A program made the position numbers and the translations under genes. Shown here piece after piece: positions 7,988-16,631 of a DNA stretch of 64,000 nt. The stretch is from contig NZ_JAGTTN010000001.1 in NCBI RefSeq assembly GCF_020682705.1, positions 1,240,001-1,304,000 of the forward strand, written 5' to 3'. Below the pieces are notes generated by a model that was not told the DNA's origin, made no database searches, and was given only the letters and a program-made list of their open reading frames with translations. Numbering within the stretch: position 1 is the stretch's first letter; every line of letters begins with the position of its first letter. The DNA comes from Microbacterium allomyrinae (lineage in GTDB: Bacteria; Actinomycetota; Actinomycetes; Actinomycetales; Microbacteriaceae).

Positions 7988-9240
7988 GGGATGCTCACCT
8001 CCACCGAGGTGGGTCCGCCGGCCGGGCTGTCGATCCGCGCCTCGCCACCTGCTGCGAGCACGCGATTGATGATGCCGTCGAGTCCGCCGCCGGCCATGAC
8101 GGTGGCGCCGCCCACGCCGTTGTCCTCGACCCGCGCCCACAGCGTTCCGGGTTCGCGGCGGCGCACCACGACGCGGCATTCAGTGCCGCGCGAGTGCTTC
8201 GCAGCGTTGGTGAGGGCTTCGGCGATCGCGAAGTAGGCGGCGGCTTCGGCATCCCGACTGCATCGTCCGTCCAGCCGGACGTCGAGCTGCACCGGAATGA
8301 CCGACCGGCCGGCGAGCGCCGAGAGCGCCGCGTCGAGACCGCGATCGTCGAGGACGGCGGTGTGGATGCCGCGCGCCAGCTGCCTGAGCTCGGTGATCGC
8401 CGCCTTCGTCGAGGTGTGGGCCTCGGCGACCAGGGCCTTGGCGGCATCCGGGTCGGAATCGATCTTCTGCTGCGCGAGGCCGAGGGTCATGCCGACCGAG
8501 ACGAGCCGGGGCTGCACGCCGTCATGCAGGTCGCGCTCGATGCGGGTGCGCTCCACGTCGGCCGCGCGTACCGCGCCCTCGCGCTGCACGCTCGACGTCC
8601 GCGCGGCCTCGGCGAGCTGAGCCTCACGAGAAGGGACGATGATGGCGCGCGAGATGATCCCGTGCAGGATGCCGAGACCGATCACGCCCGCGGCGCCCAC
8701 GAGGGCCGCCAGCAGGCCGACGGGAACCGCCCAGGCCAGCGGCACCGCGAAGTCGGTGCGTCCCAGCGACACCGCGCTGGCCTGTGCGAACAGCGGCGCG
8801 AAGACGAGGACGATGCCGGACGCGGCGAGCCCGGCGAGCAGAAGGACGACCCAGCCGAGGATCGTCGCGATCGCGGCGTTCGCGACACCGCGCCAGCTGG
8901 ACGGGTCGATGGTCTGCAGCCACAGCGTGCGGAGGAATCCGCCGAAGCCCGGGCGGCCGCTGGAGCGCACCCGATGCGGGGCGAGGCCGAACGCGTACAG
9001 CCCGTCGACGCGCGCCGCCTCGAGCCAGCCGAGCGCGAAGATCGCGTAGACGAACGCGACCAGGAACAGCAGTCCGATGCCGAGGACGGGCAGCAGCCCG
9101 ATGCCGAGGCCGAGCAGACCGAAGAGAAGGGAGAAGATCGCCGGTCCGACGACGCCGAGCGCGGCCAGCTGTGCGATCGCGCCCGCCACCCGCAGAGGGG
9201 ATGCCGTGGACGGCGCAGACGGTGAGGTGTCGGAAGTCAT
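7975..9240 (-). CDS. Membrane sensor histidine kinase (HisKA_3 type)
   Basis: A 421-residue kinase. A membrane sensor region (about 15-205) with four hydrophobic segments in paired clusters resembles the actinobacterial Sensor domain. The dimerisation and phosphotransfer helix carries the phospho-acceptor His in IERDLHDGVQPRL (about H239). The ATPase domain has an N box (IAEALTNAAKHSRG) and G boxes (DNGVGGATV, GGGLDGIINRV). It should phosphorylate the response regulator encoded immediately downstream. It heads the three-gene operon. Confidence 0.9.
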   Translation of the reverse strand: MTSDTSPSAPSTASPLRVAGAIAQLAALGVVGPAIFSLLFGLLGLGIGLLPVLGIGLLFLVAFVYAIFALGWLEAARVDGLYAFGLAPHRVRSSGRPGFGGFLRTLWLQTIDPSSWRGVANAAIATILGWVVLLLAGLAASGIVLVFAPLFAQASAVSLGRTDFAVPLAWAVPVGLLAALVGAAGVIGLGILHGIISRAIIVPSREAQLAEAARTSSVQREGAVRAADVERTRIERDLHDGVQPRLVSVGMTLGLAQQKIDSDPDAAKALVAEAHTSTKAAITELRQLARGIHTAVLDDRGLDAALSALAGRSVIPVQLDVRLDGRCSRDAEAAAYFAIAEALTNAAKHSRGTECRVVVRRREPGTLWARVEDNGVGGATVMAGGGLDGIINRVLAAGGEARIDSPAGGPTSVEVSIPCGS

Positions 9241-9338
9241 ACCCTCACGGTAGGCCGCCGCCGCGCCGCGCGCCCCTGAGCCAGCCCGACACTTGCTTTC
9301 GGGTTATCCCCCACCCGGCCGCGCTGCGCGGCGCACGC

Positions 9339-11114
9339 TTATCGGCCCGACACCTTGCCGAACAGACGGGCGATCGGGGCCAGCACGAGGGGTCGGGCGG
9401 CGATCCAGGCGGCGGCGATCACGAGGATCGAGACGGCGAAGATCCAGAACCCGGTCCAGTTCATCATGTAGGCGTCGGGGTCGGTCGAGCCCTGTGCGGC
9501 GTACATGTGGTTCAGGTTGCGCAGGGCTCCGGTGGCGAATACGAGCACCACGTGCACGAAGATGAACGCCACGAAGTAGAGCATCACGGGGAAGTGCACC
9601 GCGCGGGCCCATTCGACGGGATACGCCTTGTTCAGTTCGGTGGCGTTCTTGGGCCAGATGCCAGACATGCGCACCCCGGTGATCGCGGCGAGCGGCGCGG
9701 CGACGAAGACCGTGGTGAAGTAGGCGAGCTGCTGCAGCGCGTTGTAGTTCACCCAGCCGTTCTCGGTCGGCCAGTCCAGCGAGACGTACTGCAGGGCCGC
9801 GCTGACCGCGTTGGGGAACACCTCCCACGAGGTCGGCACGATCCGCATCCACTGCCCGGTGACGAACAGCAGCACCACGAAGATGACGCCGTTGACCAGC
9901 CACAGGATGTCGAGCGACTGGTGGAACCAGAGGTTCAGGCTGATCTTGCGCCGGTTGTTGTTGCGCGGCGACCAGAACGCGGTGGGGCGCTTCTCGGTGC
10001 GCACCTGCAGGCCCGAGCGGATGATCAGCACGATCAGGAACACGTTGAAGAAGTGCTGCCAGCCCAGCCACGCCGGGAACCCCACCGGCGCGCCGGCAGG
10101 CAGGTGATACTCGCCGGGGTAGGTCATCAGGAAGTCCTGCATGAATTGCAGCGAGAGGAACCAGCGCACCGCGAAGACGGCCATCAGCCCCGCGAACAGC
10201 AGCCCGCCGCCGCCCACGATCACCACGCCGGCCCACTGCAGGCGGGTGAAGGGGCCCAGGCGTTTCGGCTCGGACTGCGGCGCCGGACGCGTACGCGCGG
10301 CCGCACCCGCCCACACCGTGCGGGTGAACGGCAGCGGCTGCGACAGCGGCACCCCGGTCGGGGTGACGGCCACGGCCGGGGGCGGCGGCGCGGATGCCGC
10401 GGTTGCGGGCGCGACCTCGGATGCGAGTGCGGTTTCGGCGGCGGATGCTGCCGGCTCGGGGGCGAGGGACGGCACCGGCTCCGGAGCGACCCCGGACGCC
10501 GACTCGACCACACTGCCCGTCGAGGGGACGGCGACCGCGGGGGCGTGGGCCGGTGAAGCGACGCCTGGCGCGGCAGCGGTCGGAGCGAAGCCTGCGGCAG
10601 GCCAGGGCTCTCCGCCCGCGACACGGGGAAGCCCGCGACGCAGCGCCCCACCGCTGGGCGCATCGGGCTCGGGGACGGTGGGAGGCACGGCGACAGCAGA
10701 CGCGGCCGTTGCCACTACCGCCACTGGACCGGATGGCTGCGAGACGTCGGGAGTCATGGCAGGCGTCGAAGCTGCGGCAGGCCCTGCCGTCCCCACGTGC
10801 GGGGTGATGGATGCCGGTGGCCACGGTTCGCCGCCGGGCAGCCGCGGCAGACCGCGACGAATCGCGCGGTTCCCCGACACCGCAGTGCCGGCGGGGGCGG
10901 CGGACGCTGTGCGAGTGCCGGTGCCGTCCACGGCCTGCGAGTCGGTTTCCGCGATCGGGTCGGCGTCAGCGGCAGGGGCTGCGGCAGCGGTAACCTCCGC
11001 GGCACCAGTCGCCTCACTGTCCGTGCCCACGGGGGCGTCGCCGGGCGGAGGCCACGGCTCGCCGCCGGGACGGCGGGGGAGGCCGCGCCGGATCGCGGTG
11101 CCGAAGGTCGCCAT
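9339..11114 (-). CDS. Cytochrome b/b6-domain protein with triple RRGLPR-GGEPWP motif
   Basis: A 591-residue protein in two parts. The first 290 residues are a low-complexity Ala/Pro/Val region. Embedded in it are three near-identical 15-residue motifs of the form RRGLPRxxGGEPWP, at about 8-22, 85-99 and 158-172. The second half has six membrane helices typical of cytochrome b561/b6-like proteins. Histidines in [27 protein letters not shown] and [10 protein letters not shown] are candidates for heme ligands. The gene starts 5 nt after the etfA stop, so it is surely co-transcribed with etfBA. A role as quinone- or membrane-side acceptor for ETF electrons is my inference from that arrangement. 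Confidence 0.8.
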   Translation of the reverse strand: MATFGTAIRRGLPRRPGGEPWPPPGDAPVGTDSEATGAAEVTAAAAPAADADPIAETDSQAVDGTGTRTASAAPAGTAVSGNRAIRRGLPRLPGGEPWPPASITPHVGTAGPAAASTPAMTPDVSQPSGPVAVVATAASAVAVPPTVPEPDAPSGGALRRGLPRVAGGEPWPAAGFAPTAAAPGVASPAHAPAVAVPSTGSVVESASGVAPEPVPSLAPEPAASAAETALASEVAPATAASAPPPPAVAVTPTGVPLSQPLPFTRTVWAGAAARTRPAPQSEPKRLGPFTRLQWAGVVIVGGGGLLFAGLMAVFAVRWFLSLQFMQDFLMTYPGEYHLPAGAPVGFPAWLGWQHFFNVFLIVLIIRSGLQVRTEKRPTAFWSPRNNNRRKISLNLWFHQSLDILWLVNGVIFVVLLFVTGQWMRIVPTSWEVFPNAVSAALQYVSLDWPTENGWVNYNALQQLAYFTTVFVAAPLAAITGVRMSGIWPKNATELNKAYPVEWARAVHFPVMLYFVAFIFVHVVLVFATGALRNLNHMYAAQGSTDPDAYMMNWTGFWIFAVSILVIAAAWIAARPLVLAPIARLFGKVSGR

Positions 11115-11119
11115 GCGGG

Positions 11120-12085
11120 CTATGCCTTCTTCGCCTCGAGCGCAGCGATCAGTTGCGGCACCACCGTGAACAGGTCGCCCACGACACCGAAGTCCGCGAT
11201 CTCGAAGATCGGGGCATCCGCATCCTTGTTGATCGCGACGATGGTCTTCGCGGTCTGCATCCCCGCTTTGTGCTGGATCGCACCCGAGATCCCGAGTGCG
11301 ACATACAGTTGCGGGCTGACCGACACCCCGGTCTGCCCGACCTGGTAAGACTGCGGCACGTAGCCGGCATCGACCGCCGCGCGCGACGCGCCCACCGCGG
11401 CGCCGAGCGCGTCGGCCAGCTGATCGACGAGCGCGAACTTCTCCCCCGACCCCAGTCCGCGACCGCCCGAGACGACCTTCGCGGCCCCTCGCAGTTCGGG
11501 CCGAGTGGACGACACCACAGCTTCATCCACCGATACCACCGCGGCGGCCTTGCGGCCGGACGGCGTCACGGCCAGTGCCTCGACCGCGGGTGCGGCGACC
11601 GCGTCTGCGCGCGCATCCACCGATCCCTGCCGGATCGTGATCACCGGAGCGCCCCACGTCACGGCGGACTGGACGTTGTACGCCCCGCCGTAGACGGAAT
11701 GCTCGGCGACCACGCCTTCTGCATCGCGGGAGAGCCCGACGGCGTCCACCGCGATCCCCGAGCGGGTGCGCGCGGCGAACCTGCCCGCGACTTCCCGGCC
11801 GTCGATCGAGTGCGAGACCACGATCGCGTCCGGACGCACCAGGTCGGCGGCAGCCGCCAGGGCGTCGACGACCGGCACGATCAGCCCATCGCGTGGGCCT
11901 GTGACCAGCACGGATGCCGCGCCCAGGGCCGCGGCATCCGGCGCCAGCTTCTCGTCGCCCACGATCAGCGCGACCGGCGTGCCCACCAGAGATGCTGCGC
12001 CCAGCACCTCGGCGGCGGACTTCGCCAGAGCCCCCGAGGCGGTCACATCGAGCAGGACCAGGATCGAATCATTCGCAAACGTCAT
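11120..12085 (-). CDS. etfA: Electron transfer flavoprotein alpha subunit
   Basis: A 321-residue FAD-binding alpha subunit of ETF, which accepts electrons from acyl-CoA dehydrogenases. The C-terminal FAD domain has [43 protein letters not shown] and the terminal [11 protein letters not shown] start at the ATG at 12085 because AAGG lies 9 nt upstream; an in-frame GTG at 12094 would add three residues. It follows etfB by 11 bp and is followed by the cytochrome b gene. Confidence 0.92.
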   Translation of the reverse strand: MTFANDSILVLLDVTASGALAKSAAEVLGAASLVGTPVALIVGDEKLAPDAAALGAASVLVTGPRDGLIVPVVDALAAAADLVRPDAIVVSHSIDGREVAGRFAARTRSGIAVDAVGLSRDAEGVVAEHSVYGGAYNVQSAVTWGAPVITIRQGSVDARADAVAAPAVEALAVTPSGRKAAAVVSVDEAVVSSTRPELRGAAKVVSGGRGLGSGEKFALVDQLADALGAAVGASRAAVDAGYVPQSYQVGQTGVSVSPQLYVALGISGAIQHKAGMQTAKTIVAINKDADAPIFEIADFGVVGDLFTVVPQLIAALEAKKA

Positions 12086-12096
12086 CACACGCACCC

Positions 12097-12873
12097 TTAC
12101 GCGAGCCGGTTCTGGATCAGGTAGTCCGCGAGCTTCTCGCCCGCATCACCCTCATCGACGATCTTCACGCCCGCCTCACGGGGGGGCTTCTCACTGAGTC
12201 CGATCACGATCGACCGCGAAGCGGCAGGGTCGTGGGCATCGATGCCCAGATCTTCCAGCGACAGCGTCTCGAACGGCTTCTTCTTCGCCGCCATGATGCC
12301 CTTGAAGTTCGGGAACCGCGCATCGGGCAGCGCCTCGGTGATCGAGATCACCGCGGGAAGCTCCGCAGACACCTGCGCGCTCGCGGCCTCGGTCGCCCGC
12401 GTGCCCGACACCGCACCCTCGCCGATCTCGACCGCATTCAGATACGTCGCGGCCGGCACGTCGAGCAGCTCCGCGACCATGGCCGGCAGGACACCACCCG
12501 ACCCGTCCGTGGACTGGTTGCCGCCGATCACGAGATCGAATCCGGTGCGCCGCAGCGCCGCCGCGAGCACCTCGGCCGTCAGTCCCAGATCAGCTCCGAG
12601 CAGCGCATCATCCACGATCTGCACCGCCGAGGTCGCACCCATCGCCAGCCCTTTTCGCACCGTCGCAGCAGCAGACTCGGGCGTCATCGACAGCACGACG
12701 ACCTCGGTCCCGGCGTTCTTGTCGGCGTAGCTCAGCGCCACTTCGAGCGCGCGCTCACCGATCTCGTCGAGCACCGTCTCGGACACACCCCGATCCGCCA
12801 AGCCCGTCTCCAGCGACAGCTTGCGATCCCCGTACGTATCCGGGACTTCCTTGACCAGGACGACGATCTTCAT
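12097..12873 (-). CDS. etfB: Electron transfer flavoprotein beta subunit
   Basis: A 258-residue AMP-binding beta subunit of ETF. It begins [19 protein letters not shown] and holds the nucleotide-binding [14 protein letters not shown] (about 113-126) and the recognition-loop region [13 protein letters not shown] (about 195-207). GAGGAGAT 5-8 nt upstream fixes the ATG. It is the first gene of etfB-etfA-cytochrome b, transcribed away from a MarR gene. The shared 178-bp upstream region contains a large dyad. Confidence 0.93.
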   Translation of the reverse strand: MKIVVLVKEVPDTYGDRKLSLETGLADRGVSETVLDEIGERALEVALSYADKNAGTEVVVLSMTPESAAATVRKGLAMGATSAVQIVDDALLGADLGLTAEVLAAALRRTGFDLVIGGNQSTDGSGGVLPAMVAELLDVPAATYLNAVEIGEGAVSGTRATEAASAQVSAELPAVISITEALPDARFPNFKGIMAAKKKPFETLSLEDLGIDAHDPAASRSIVIGLSEKPPREAGVKIVDEGDAGEKLADYLIQNRLA

Positions 12874-12959
12874 GACGATCTCCTCACGCTGGGCACGAGT
12901 CTAGGACGAGACGCACAATGTACCCAATCGGCAGGGTCAACCCGCAAAGCTCTCGTCAC

Positions 12960-12991
12960 AAACGCCCACTGTGTATACATAGACGGCGTTT
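12960..12991. promoter_or_regulatory. 32-bp dyad operator between etfB and marR
   Basis: Outer arms AAACGCC (12960-12966) and GGCGTTT (12985-12991) and the inner palindrome TGTATACA (12972-12979) share one centre. Twelve of 16 positions per arm are symmetric. The inner part can also serve as a -10 (TATACA) toward marR. A MarR-type autoregulator acting on both divergent genes is the likely binder. Confidence 0.5.
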
Positions 12992-13051
12992 CGAGGCATC
13001 CGTCACCCGTTCGGAACGTGCCGCCGGGTACGGTGGAGGCAGGAGGTTGAT

Positions 13052-13588
13052 GTGGCAGGAAACAGGCGTCTCCCCGTCGACCCGATCGCCGAGGCCAAGC
13101 GTCAGTGGATCGCCCATGGGTGGGAATCCGCTGCCGCGGGCATGACCGCCGTCACCTCGATCATCCGGGCCCAGCAGCTGCTGTTCGCGCGCATCGACGC
13201 GACGCTCAAGCCGTTCGGGCTCTCGTTCGCACGATACGAGCTGCTCCGACTGCTCGGATTCACGCGAGAGGGACGGATGCCGATGGCCAGCGCCATCGCC
13301 CGCCTGCAGGTGCACCCGACCAGCGTCACGAACACCGTCGATCGCCTCGCCCGCGACGGTCTCGTCTCGCGCGAGCCGCATCCCGCCGACGGGCGCGCCG
13401 CGATGCTCGTGCTGACGGACGAGGGGCGCGCACTGGTGGAGCGGGCCACCCTCGCCCTGAACGCCGAGGTGTTCGAGCAGCCGGGCCTCGGCGACGATGA
13501 TACGACCGAGCTCGTGCGCATCATCGCGCGGCTGCGCAAGGACGCCGGCGACTTCACCGATCCGAAGCCGCAGCCCGAGCCCCTCTGA
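13052..13588 (+). CDS. MarR family transcriptional regulator
   Basis: A 178-residue MarR protein with the winged helix at about 60-120 (MASAIARLQVHPTSVTNTVDRLARDGLVSREPHPADGR region). The wing carries the usual D-x-R (PADGRAA). The GTG start has GGAGG 5 nt upstream. It diverges from etfB over a region with a large dyad, so it probably represses itself and perhaps etfBA-cytb. The following crotonase gene is convergent, so it is not in the same operon. Its final six codons are duplicated immediately downstream. Confidence 0.88.
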   Translation: MAGNRRLPVDPIAEAKRQWIAHGWESAAAGMTAVTSIIRAQQLLFARIDATLKPFGLSFARYELLRLLGFTREGRMPMASAIARLQVHPTSVTNTVDRLARDGLVSREPHPADGRAAMLVLTDEGRALVERATLALNAEVFEQPGLGDDDTTELVRIIARLRKDAGDFTDPKPQPEPL

Positions 13589-13655
13589 GGGATGCCGCAG
13601 CCTCGGGTGTTCGCAGCCCGAGCCCCTCTGAGGGATGCCGCAGCCTCGGGTGTTC
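13570..13655. repeat. Perfect 43-bp tandem duplication across the marR stop codon
   Basis: Positions 13570-13612 and 13613-13655 are identical, and the first copy contains the last six codons and the stop of marR. The following stretch (13660-13740) also has two copies of CGCCCCGCGCTCCACG. No gene is visible in the 230 bp between marR and the crotonase gene. Confidence 0.9.
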
Positions 13656-13740
13656 GCAGGCCGGGGGTGTGGTCGGCGGGCCCGAGCCCGAGCCCGAACG
13701 CCCCGCGCTCCACGCCGAGCGCCCCGCGCTCCACGAAACC

Positions 13741-13793
13741 GGGGATTCTCGTCGAAACAGGTGGTGTGGCCCCCGGTCTCGGCGAGAATCCCC
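13741..13793. terminator. Possible bidirectional terminator between convergent genes
   Basis: GGGGATTCTCG (13741-13751) and CGAGAATCCCC (13783-13793) form a perfect 11-bp inverted repeat with a 31-nt loop, just before the crotonase stop. The loop is long for an intrinsic terminator. Confidence 0.4.
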
Positions 13794-13818
13794 TGTCTCG
13801 GCAGCTGCGCGCGGCGGG

Positions 13819-14595
13819 TCAGCGCCCCAGGAAGTCGGGGGCGCGCTTCTCGCGGAACGCGGCCATCCCCTCTTTCTGATCCGCCGTATCGAACAGAGAC
13901 GCGAACACGTGCCTCTCCAGCCGCAGGCCCTCGGCCAGCGACGTCTCGAGGGCGGCATCCAGCGTCGCCTTCGCGGCGTACAGCGAGGGCAGGCTCTTCG
14001 ACGCGATCGTCTCGGCCGTCTTCGCCGCCTCGGCGAGCAGGTCGGCGGCGGGCACGACGCGTGACACGAGTCCCGAGCGCTCCGCCTCTGCGGCATCCAT
14101 GATGCGTCCCGTCAGGATGAGGTCGGCCGCCTTGTAGTAGCCGACCGCGCGAATCAGCCGCTGCGAACCGCCCATGCCGGGGATCACGCCGAGGTTGATC
14201 TCCGGCTGGCCGAATTTCGCGGTGTCGGCGGCGAGGATGATGTCGCACATCATCGCGAGCTCGCATCCACCGCCGAGCGCGTAGCCCGAGACGGCGGCGA
14301 TCACCGGCGTGCGCACGGCGGCGAAGTCCGCCCAGCCACCGAAGTGGTCGCCCATCAGCATCTCGAGTCCCGACTTGGACTCCATCTCCTTGATGTCGGC
14401 GCCGGCGGCGAAAGCGCGTTCCGAACCGGTCAGCACGATCGCGCCGATCGCCGCATCGGCGTCGAAGGCGGATGCCGCGGCCACCACATCCCGGCACACC
14501 TGCGTGTTCAGCGCGTTGAGCGCCTCGGGCCGGTTGAGCGTGATCCATCCGACGCGCCCGCGCGTCTCGACCAGGATCGTCTCGTACTCGGTCAT
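13819..14595 (-). CDS. Enoyl-CoA hydratase (crotonase family)
   Basis: A 258-residue crotonase of normal length that hydrates short-chain trans-2-enoyl-CoA in beta-oxidation. The oxyanion-hole segments are [10 protein letters not shown] (about 62-71) and [11 protein letters not shown] (about 110-120). Both catalytic glutamates are present (in GCELA and in [13 protein letters not shown]), which supports hydratase rather than isomerase activity. GGGAGGAT upstream fixes the ATG. Confidence 0.88.
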   Translation of the reverse strand: MTEYETILVETRGRVGWITLNRPEALNALNTQVCRDVVAAASAFDADAAIGAIVLTGSERAFAAGADIKEMESKSGLEMLMGDHFGGWADFAAVRTPVIAAVSGYALGGGCELAMMCDIILAADTAKFGQPEINLGVIPGMGGSQRLIRAVGYYKAADLILTGRIMDAAEAERSGLVSRVVPAADLLAEAAKTAETIASKSLPSLYAAKATLDAALETSLAEGLRLERHVFASLFDTADQKEGMAAFREKRAPDFLGR

Positions 14596-14682
14596 GCGGA
14601 TCCTCCCTGATCTGTAGGCCTCACCCGATGATGCCGCGTCTCACGTCGTTTCGCAGCCTCTCGGCACGCGCGGCGCGATCCA

Positions 14683-14710
14683 TCCCCATGGGGATTGTTC
14701 CCCATGGGGG
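14683..14710. promoter_or_regulatory. Two CCCCATGGGG palindromes upstream of the WXG100 operon
   Basis: TCCCCATGGGGA (14683-14694) and TCCCCATGGGGG (14699-14710) stand 16 bp apart centre to centre, followed by a G-rich stretch and a possible -10 TAGCCT (14729-14734). They lie in the 184-bp gap between the crotonase and the WXG100 gene and look like paired binding sites. Confidence 0.4.
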
Positions 14711-14779
14711 TGGGGTGGGGGTTCGGGTTAGCCTGTGGGCGGGCCTGATCGGGCCCGTGGTTTTCGAGAGGATCGTGAC

Positions 14780-15067
14780 ATGGCGGATTTCAAGGCTTCT
14801 TATGGCGAGATGGAGGCCATGTCGGGCAAGCTCGACAGCGGTCGTGAGGAGATCGGCGATGTGCTGCGTCGTCTGAAGAGCGATGTGGACCGCCTGCTGG
14901 GCGATGACTTCAAGACGCAGCACGCGTCGGGCAAGTTCGGTGAGGGCTACCAGGAGCTGACCACCGGTCTGGAGAAGGCCATCGAGGGAATCTCCGACAT
15001 GGGTGAGTCGCTGCGCAAGATGCAGCAGGCGATCAAGGACACCGACCAGGCCCTCGCCGGCAACTGA
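14780..15067 (+). CDS. WXG100-like (ESX/type VII) small secreted protein
   Basis: A 95-residue helical-hairpin protein of WXG100 size. Two amphipathic helices flank a central turn, LLGDDFKTQHASGKFGEGY, where the canonical W-x-G is replaced by DDF, a variant common in actinobacterial members. Such proteins are exported by type VII secretion or partner larger substrates. No EccC ATPase or other secretion component is within the window. The ATG has GAGAGGA upstream. The next four reading frames lie on the same strand. Confidence 0.75.
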   Translation: MADFKASYGEMEAMSGKLDSGREEIGDVLRRLKSDVDRLLGDDFKTQHASGKFGEGYQELTTGLEKAIEGISDMGESLRKMQQAIKDTDQALAGN

Positions 15068-15076
15068 CCTTTCGAA

Positions 15077-15107
15077 CGGATGCCGCGGCACGTGATCGCG
15101 GCATCCG
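15077..15107 (+). terminator. Hairpin after the WXG100 gene
   Basis: CGGATGCCGCG (15077-15087) pairs with CGCGGCATCCG (15097-15107) around a 9-nt loop, 10 nt after the stop. There is no T-run. It could attenuate transcription into the downstream genes or stabilise the WXG100 message. Confidence 0.5.
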
Positions 15108-15149
15108 CCTTCGCATCAATGCCGCCAGCGGCAAGGGGGAAACGGGGAA

Positions 15150-15562
15150 ATGCCCGACGTCATGCTGGACCTCGACCGACTGCGCCAGACGCAGACCGGG
15201 CTCACGGCGTCGATCGACGAGTTCAAGAATGGCTTGCGGCACCGATCAAGGCCCGCGCCGCGCTTCCCTCGCCGAGCATCTGGACGAACCCTTTCCGCAG
15301 CATCGCACTCGGCGAATCCCAACTCGTGCAGGCCGAGAACTTCCTCGGCACGCTGGGGAAGTCCCCGTGGGGCCAGTCGCCCGCCGTGCAGCAGTTTGTG
15401 ACGAGCACTAGGGGGGCGCTCCCCAGCGTGTGGAAGCAGGCGGCAAATTTCACAGTGTGGCTCGGCTTCACGGGAGCGGATGCCGTGCAGTCGGTCCACA
15501 CGACGTTCGGTGTCGGCCCCGACGTCAAGATCCCCGGAATGGACCAGGTGAAGATTCCGTGA
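15150..15562 (+). pseudogene. Broken second gene of the WXG100 operon (frameshifted fusion)
   Basis: A good ribosome-binding site and ATG at 15150 start MPDVMLDLDRLRQTQTGLTA, which looks like the start of a WXG100 partner. At about 15228-15235 the coding signal shifts to another frame (equivalent to one lost base) and continues to 15562. That part contains FLGTLGKSPWGQSPAVQQF and VWLGFTGADAVQSV, with normal codon use. Either one base was lost, or a deletion joined the head of a small partner gene to the tail of a larger effector. The second part ends in TGATG, overlapping the next start. A sequencing error cannot be excluded. Confidence 0.6.
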
Positions 15563-16065
15563 TGACAACTCGGCGAGACCGCGGCGCCCTGCTCTGGCGC
15601 GTCTATGCGATCGCACTCGGCTTCAACGCACTGATTCTCGTCGCGTTCATCGCCGGTTCGATGTTCTTCACGGGTGGCCAGATGGGCGAGAGTGATACAA
15701 CCAAATGGCAGCCGGTCTGGTATTGGCCGGTGTTTCCGGTGCCGGCGTGGCTGCTGATCATCCCCGCAGCGATCGCCGCAGTCATCGTCATTCCCATGTG
15801 CGTCCTGACGCCCGCGTCGCACGTCACTCGACTTCTCAACGCTGCCGGCGTCACCGGTGGAAGCGCAGCATCTGCGTACGTCTTCATGTTCATGTTCCCC
15901 GCGAAGTCCGGTGTATTCCCGATACCCGAGATCGGAACCTATGTCGGCCCTCACTGGATCGCACTCGCGTTGTCGCTGGTCTGCCTGGCAGTGCTCGTCG
16001 TCGCCTTTCTGATCAAGGCTGCCGCGTACGAGCGGATGCGCAAGGCGGGAACCCTGCCGCAATGA
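15562..16065 (+). CDS. Four-helix integral membrane protein of the WXG100 operon
   Basis: A 167-residue protein with four predicted membrane segments (about residues 12-32, 50-72, 85-107 and 123-145) and short loops. I do not recognise a family. Its ATG overlaps the preceding stop (TGATG) and its own stop overlaps the next ATG, so it is translationally coupled in the WXG100-type operon. Immunity or accessory secretion functions are possible from context only. Confidence 0.7.
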   Translation: MTTRRDRGALLWRVYAIALGFNALILVAFIAGSMFFTGGQMGESDTTKWQPVWYWPVFPVPAWLLIIPAAIAAVIVIPMCVLTPASHVTRLLNAAGVTGGSAASAYVFMFMFPAKSGVFPIPEIGTYVGPHWIALALSLVCLAVLVVAFLIKAAAYERMRKAGTLPQ

Positions 16066-16631
16066 TCGACACGGCACCGAGCGGTTTCCACATCATGATG
16101 CCGCCCGGCTGGGTGCGGTACCTGGTGGATGCCGATGGCAAAGCCGCTCTCGTCGCCCAGGCGACGTCGCGCATGCGGCAGCTGTCGCGGCCGGATCTGG
16201 ACGCGCAGGCGCGCAGCATGATCCAGTCGTACTGGCAGACGCTGACACGGCAGCGTATCTCTGCGATCTACCTCCCCTCCGAAGCGGGGGACGAGGGTCT
16301 ACCGCTGTCGATCGCCGTCAAGCAGCATGCGGCGCCGGAGGACGCCGCATTCGAGGCATCCCTTCCCGCTCTCGCGGGCGCGCCGATCGAGCGTTTCGAG
16401 ACCCCCGTCGGTATGGTGCTGCGATGGCAGAAGGACTCGCACGGCCACGACGAAATGGCCGGCGTGACCTCGCGGCAGATCGGCTACGGCTTTCCGCTGC
16501 CGATCGCGGGGGACCGGCGGGGCATGGTGTTCCTGGCGTCGATCGCCTACCCCGACGAAGCCGCGCCCGATGCCGTCGCCCTCCTCACCGAGACGAGCGA
16601 CGCGATCATGGAGACCTTCCGCTGGCGATGA
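16062..16631 (+). CDS. Hypothetical protein of the WXG100 operon
   Basis: A 189-residue soluble protein starting MIDTAPSGFHIMMPPGWVRY, with no signal peptide or membrane segment. The FHIMMPPGWVRYLV opening followed by a mixed alpha/beta body resembles small proteins found beside actinobacterial type VII substrates, but I cannot assign a family. It overlaps its neighbours by 4 nt on both sides. Confidence 0.65.
   Translation: MIDTAPSGFHIMMPPGWVRYLVDADGKAALVAQATSRMRQLSRPDLDAQARSMIQSYWQTLTRQRISAIYLPSEAGDEGLPLSIAVKQHAAPEDAAFEASLPALAGAPIERFETPVGMVLRWQKDSHGHDEMAGVTSRQIGYGFPLPIAGDRRGMVFLASIAYPDEAAPDAVALLTETSDAIMETFRWR

Noticed and set aside
9318..9332. GCCGCG/CGCGGC hairpin before the cytochrome b stop side as a terminator
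   Set aside because: The 6-bp stem lies downstream of the cytochrome gene but is short and without T-run; such stems are frequent by chance at this G+C content.
10141..11169. Plus-strand Gly/Ala/Thr-rich frame opposite the cytochrome b N-terminal region
   Set aside because: It mirrors the low-complexity linker; the minus-strand frame has the conserved repeated motif, six membrane helices and operon context.
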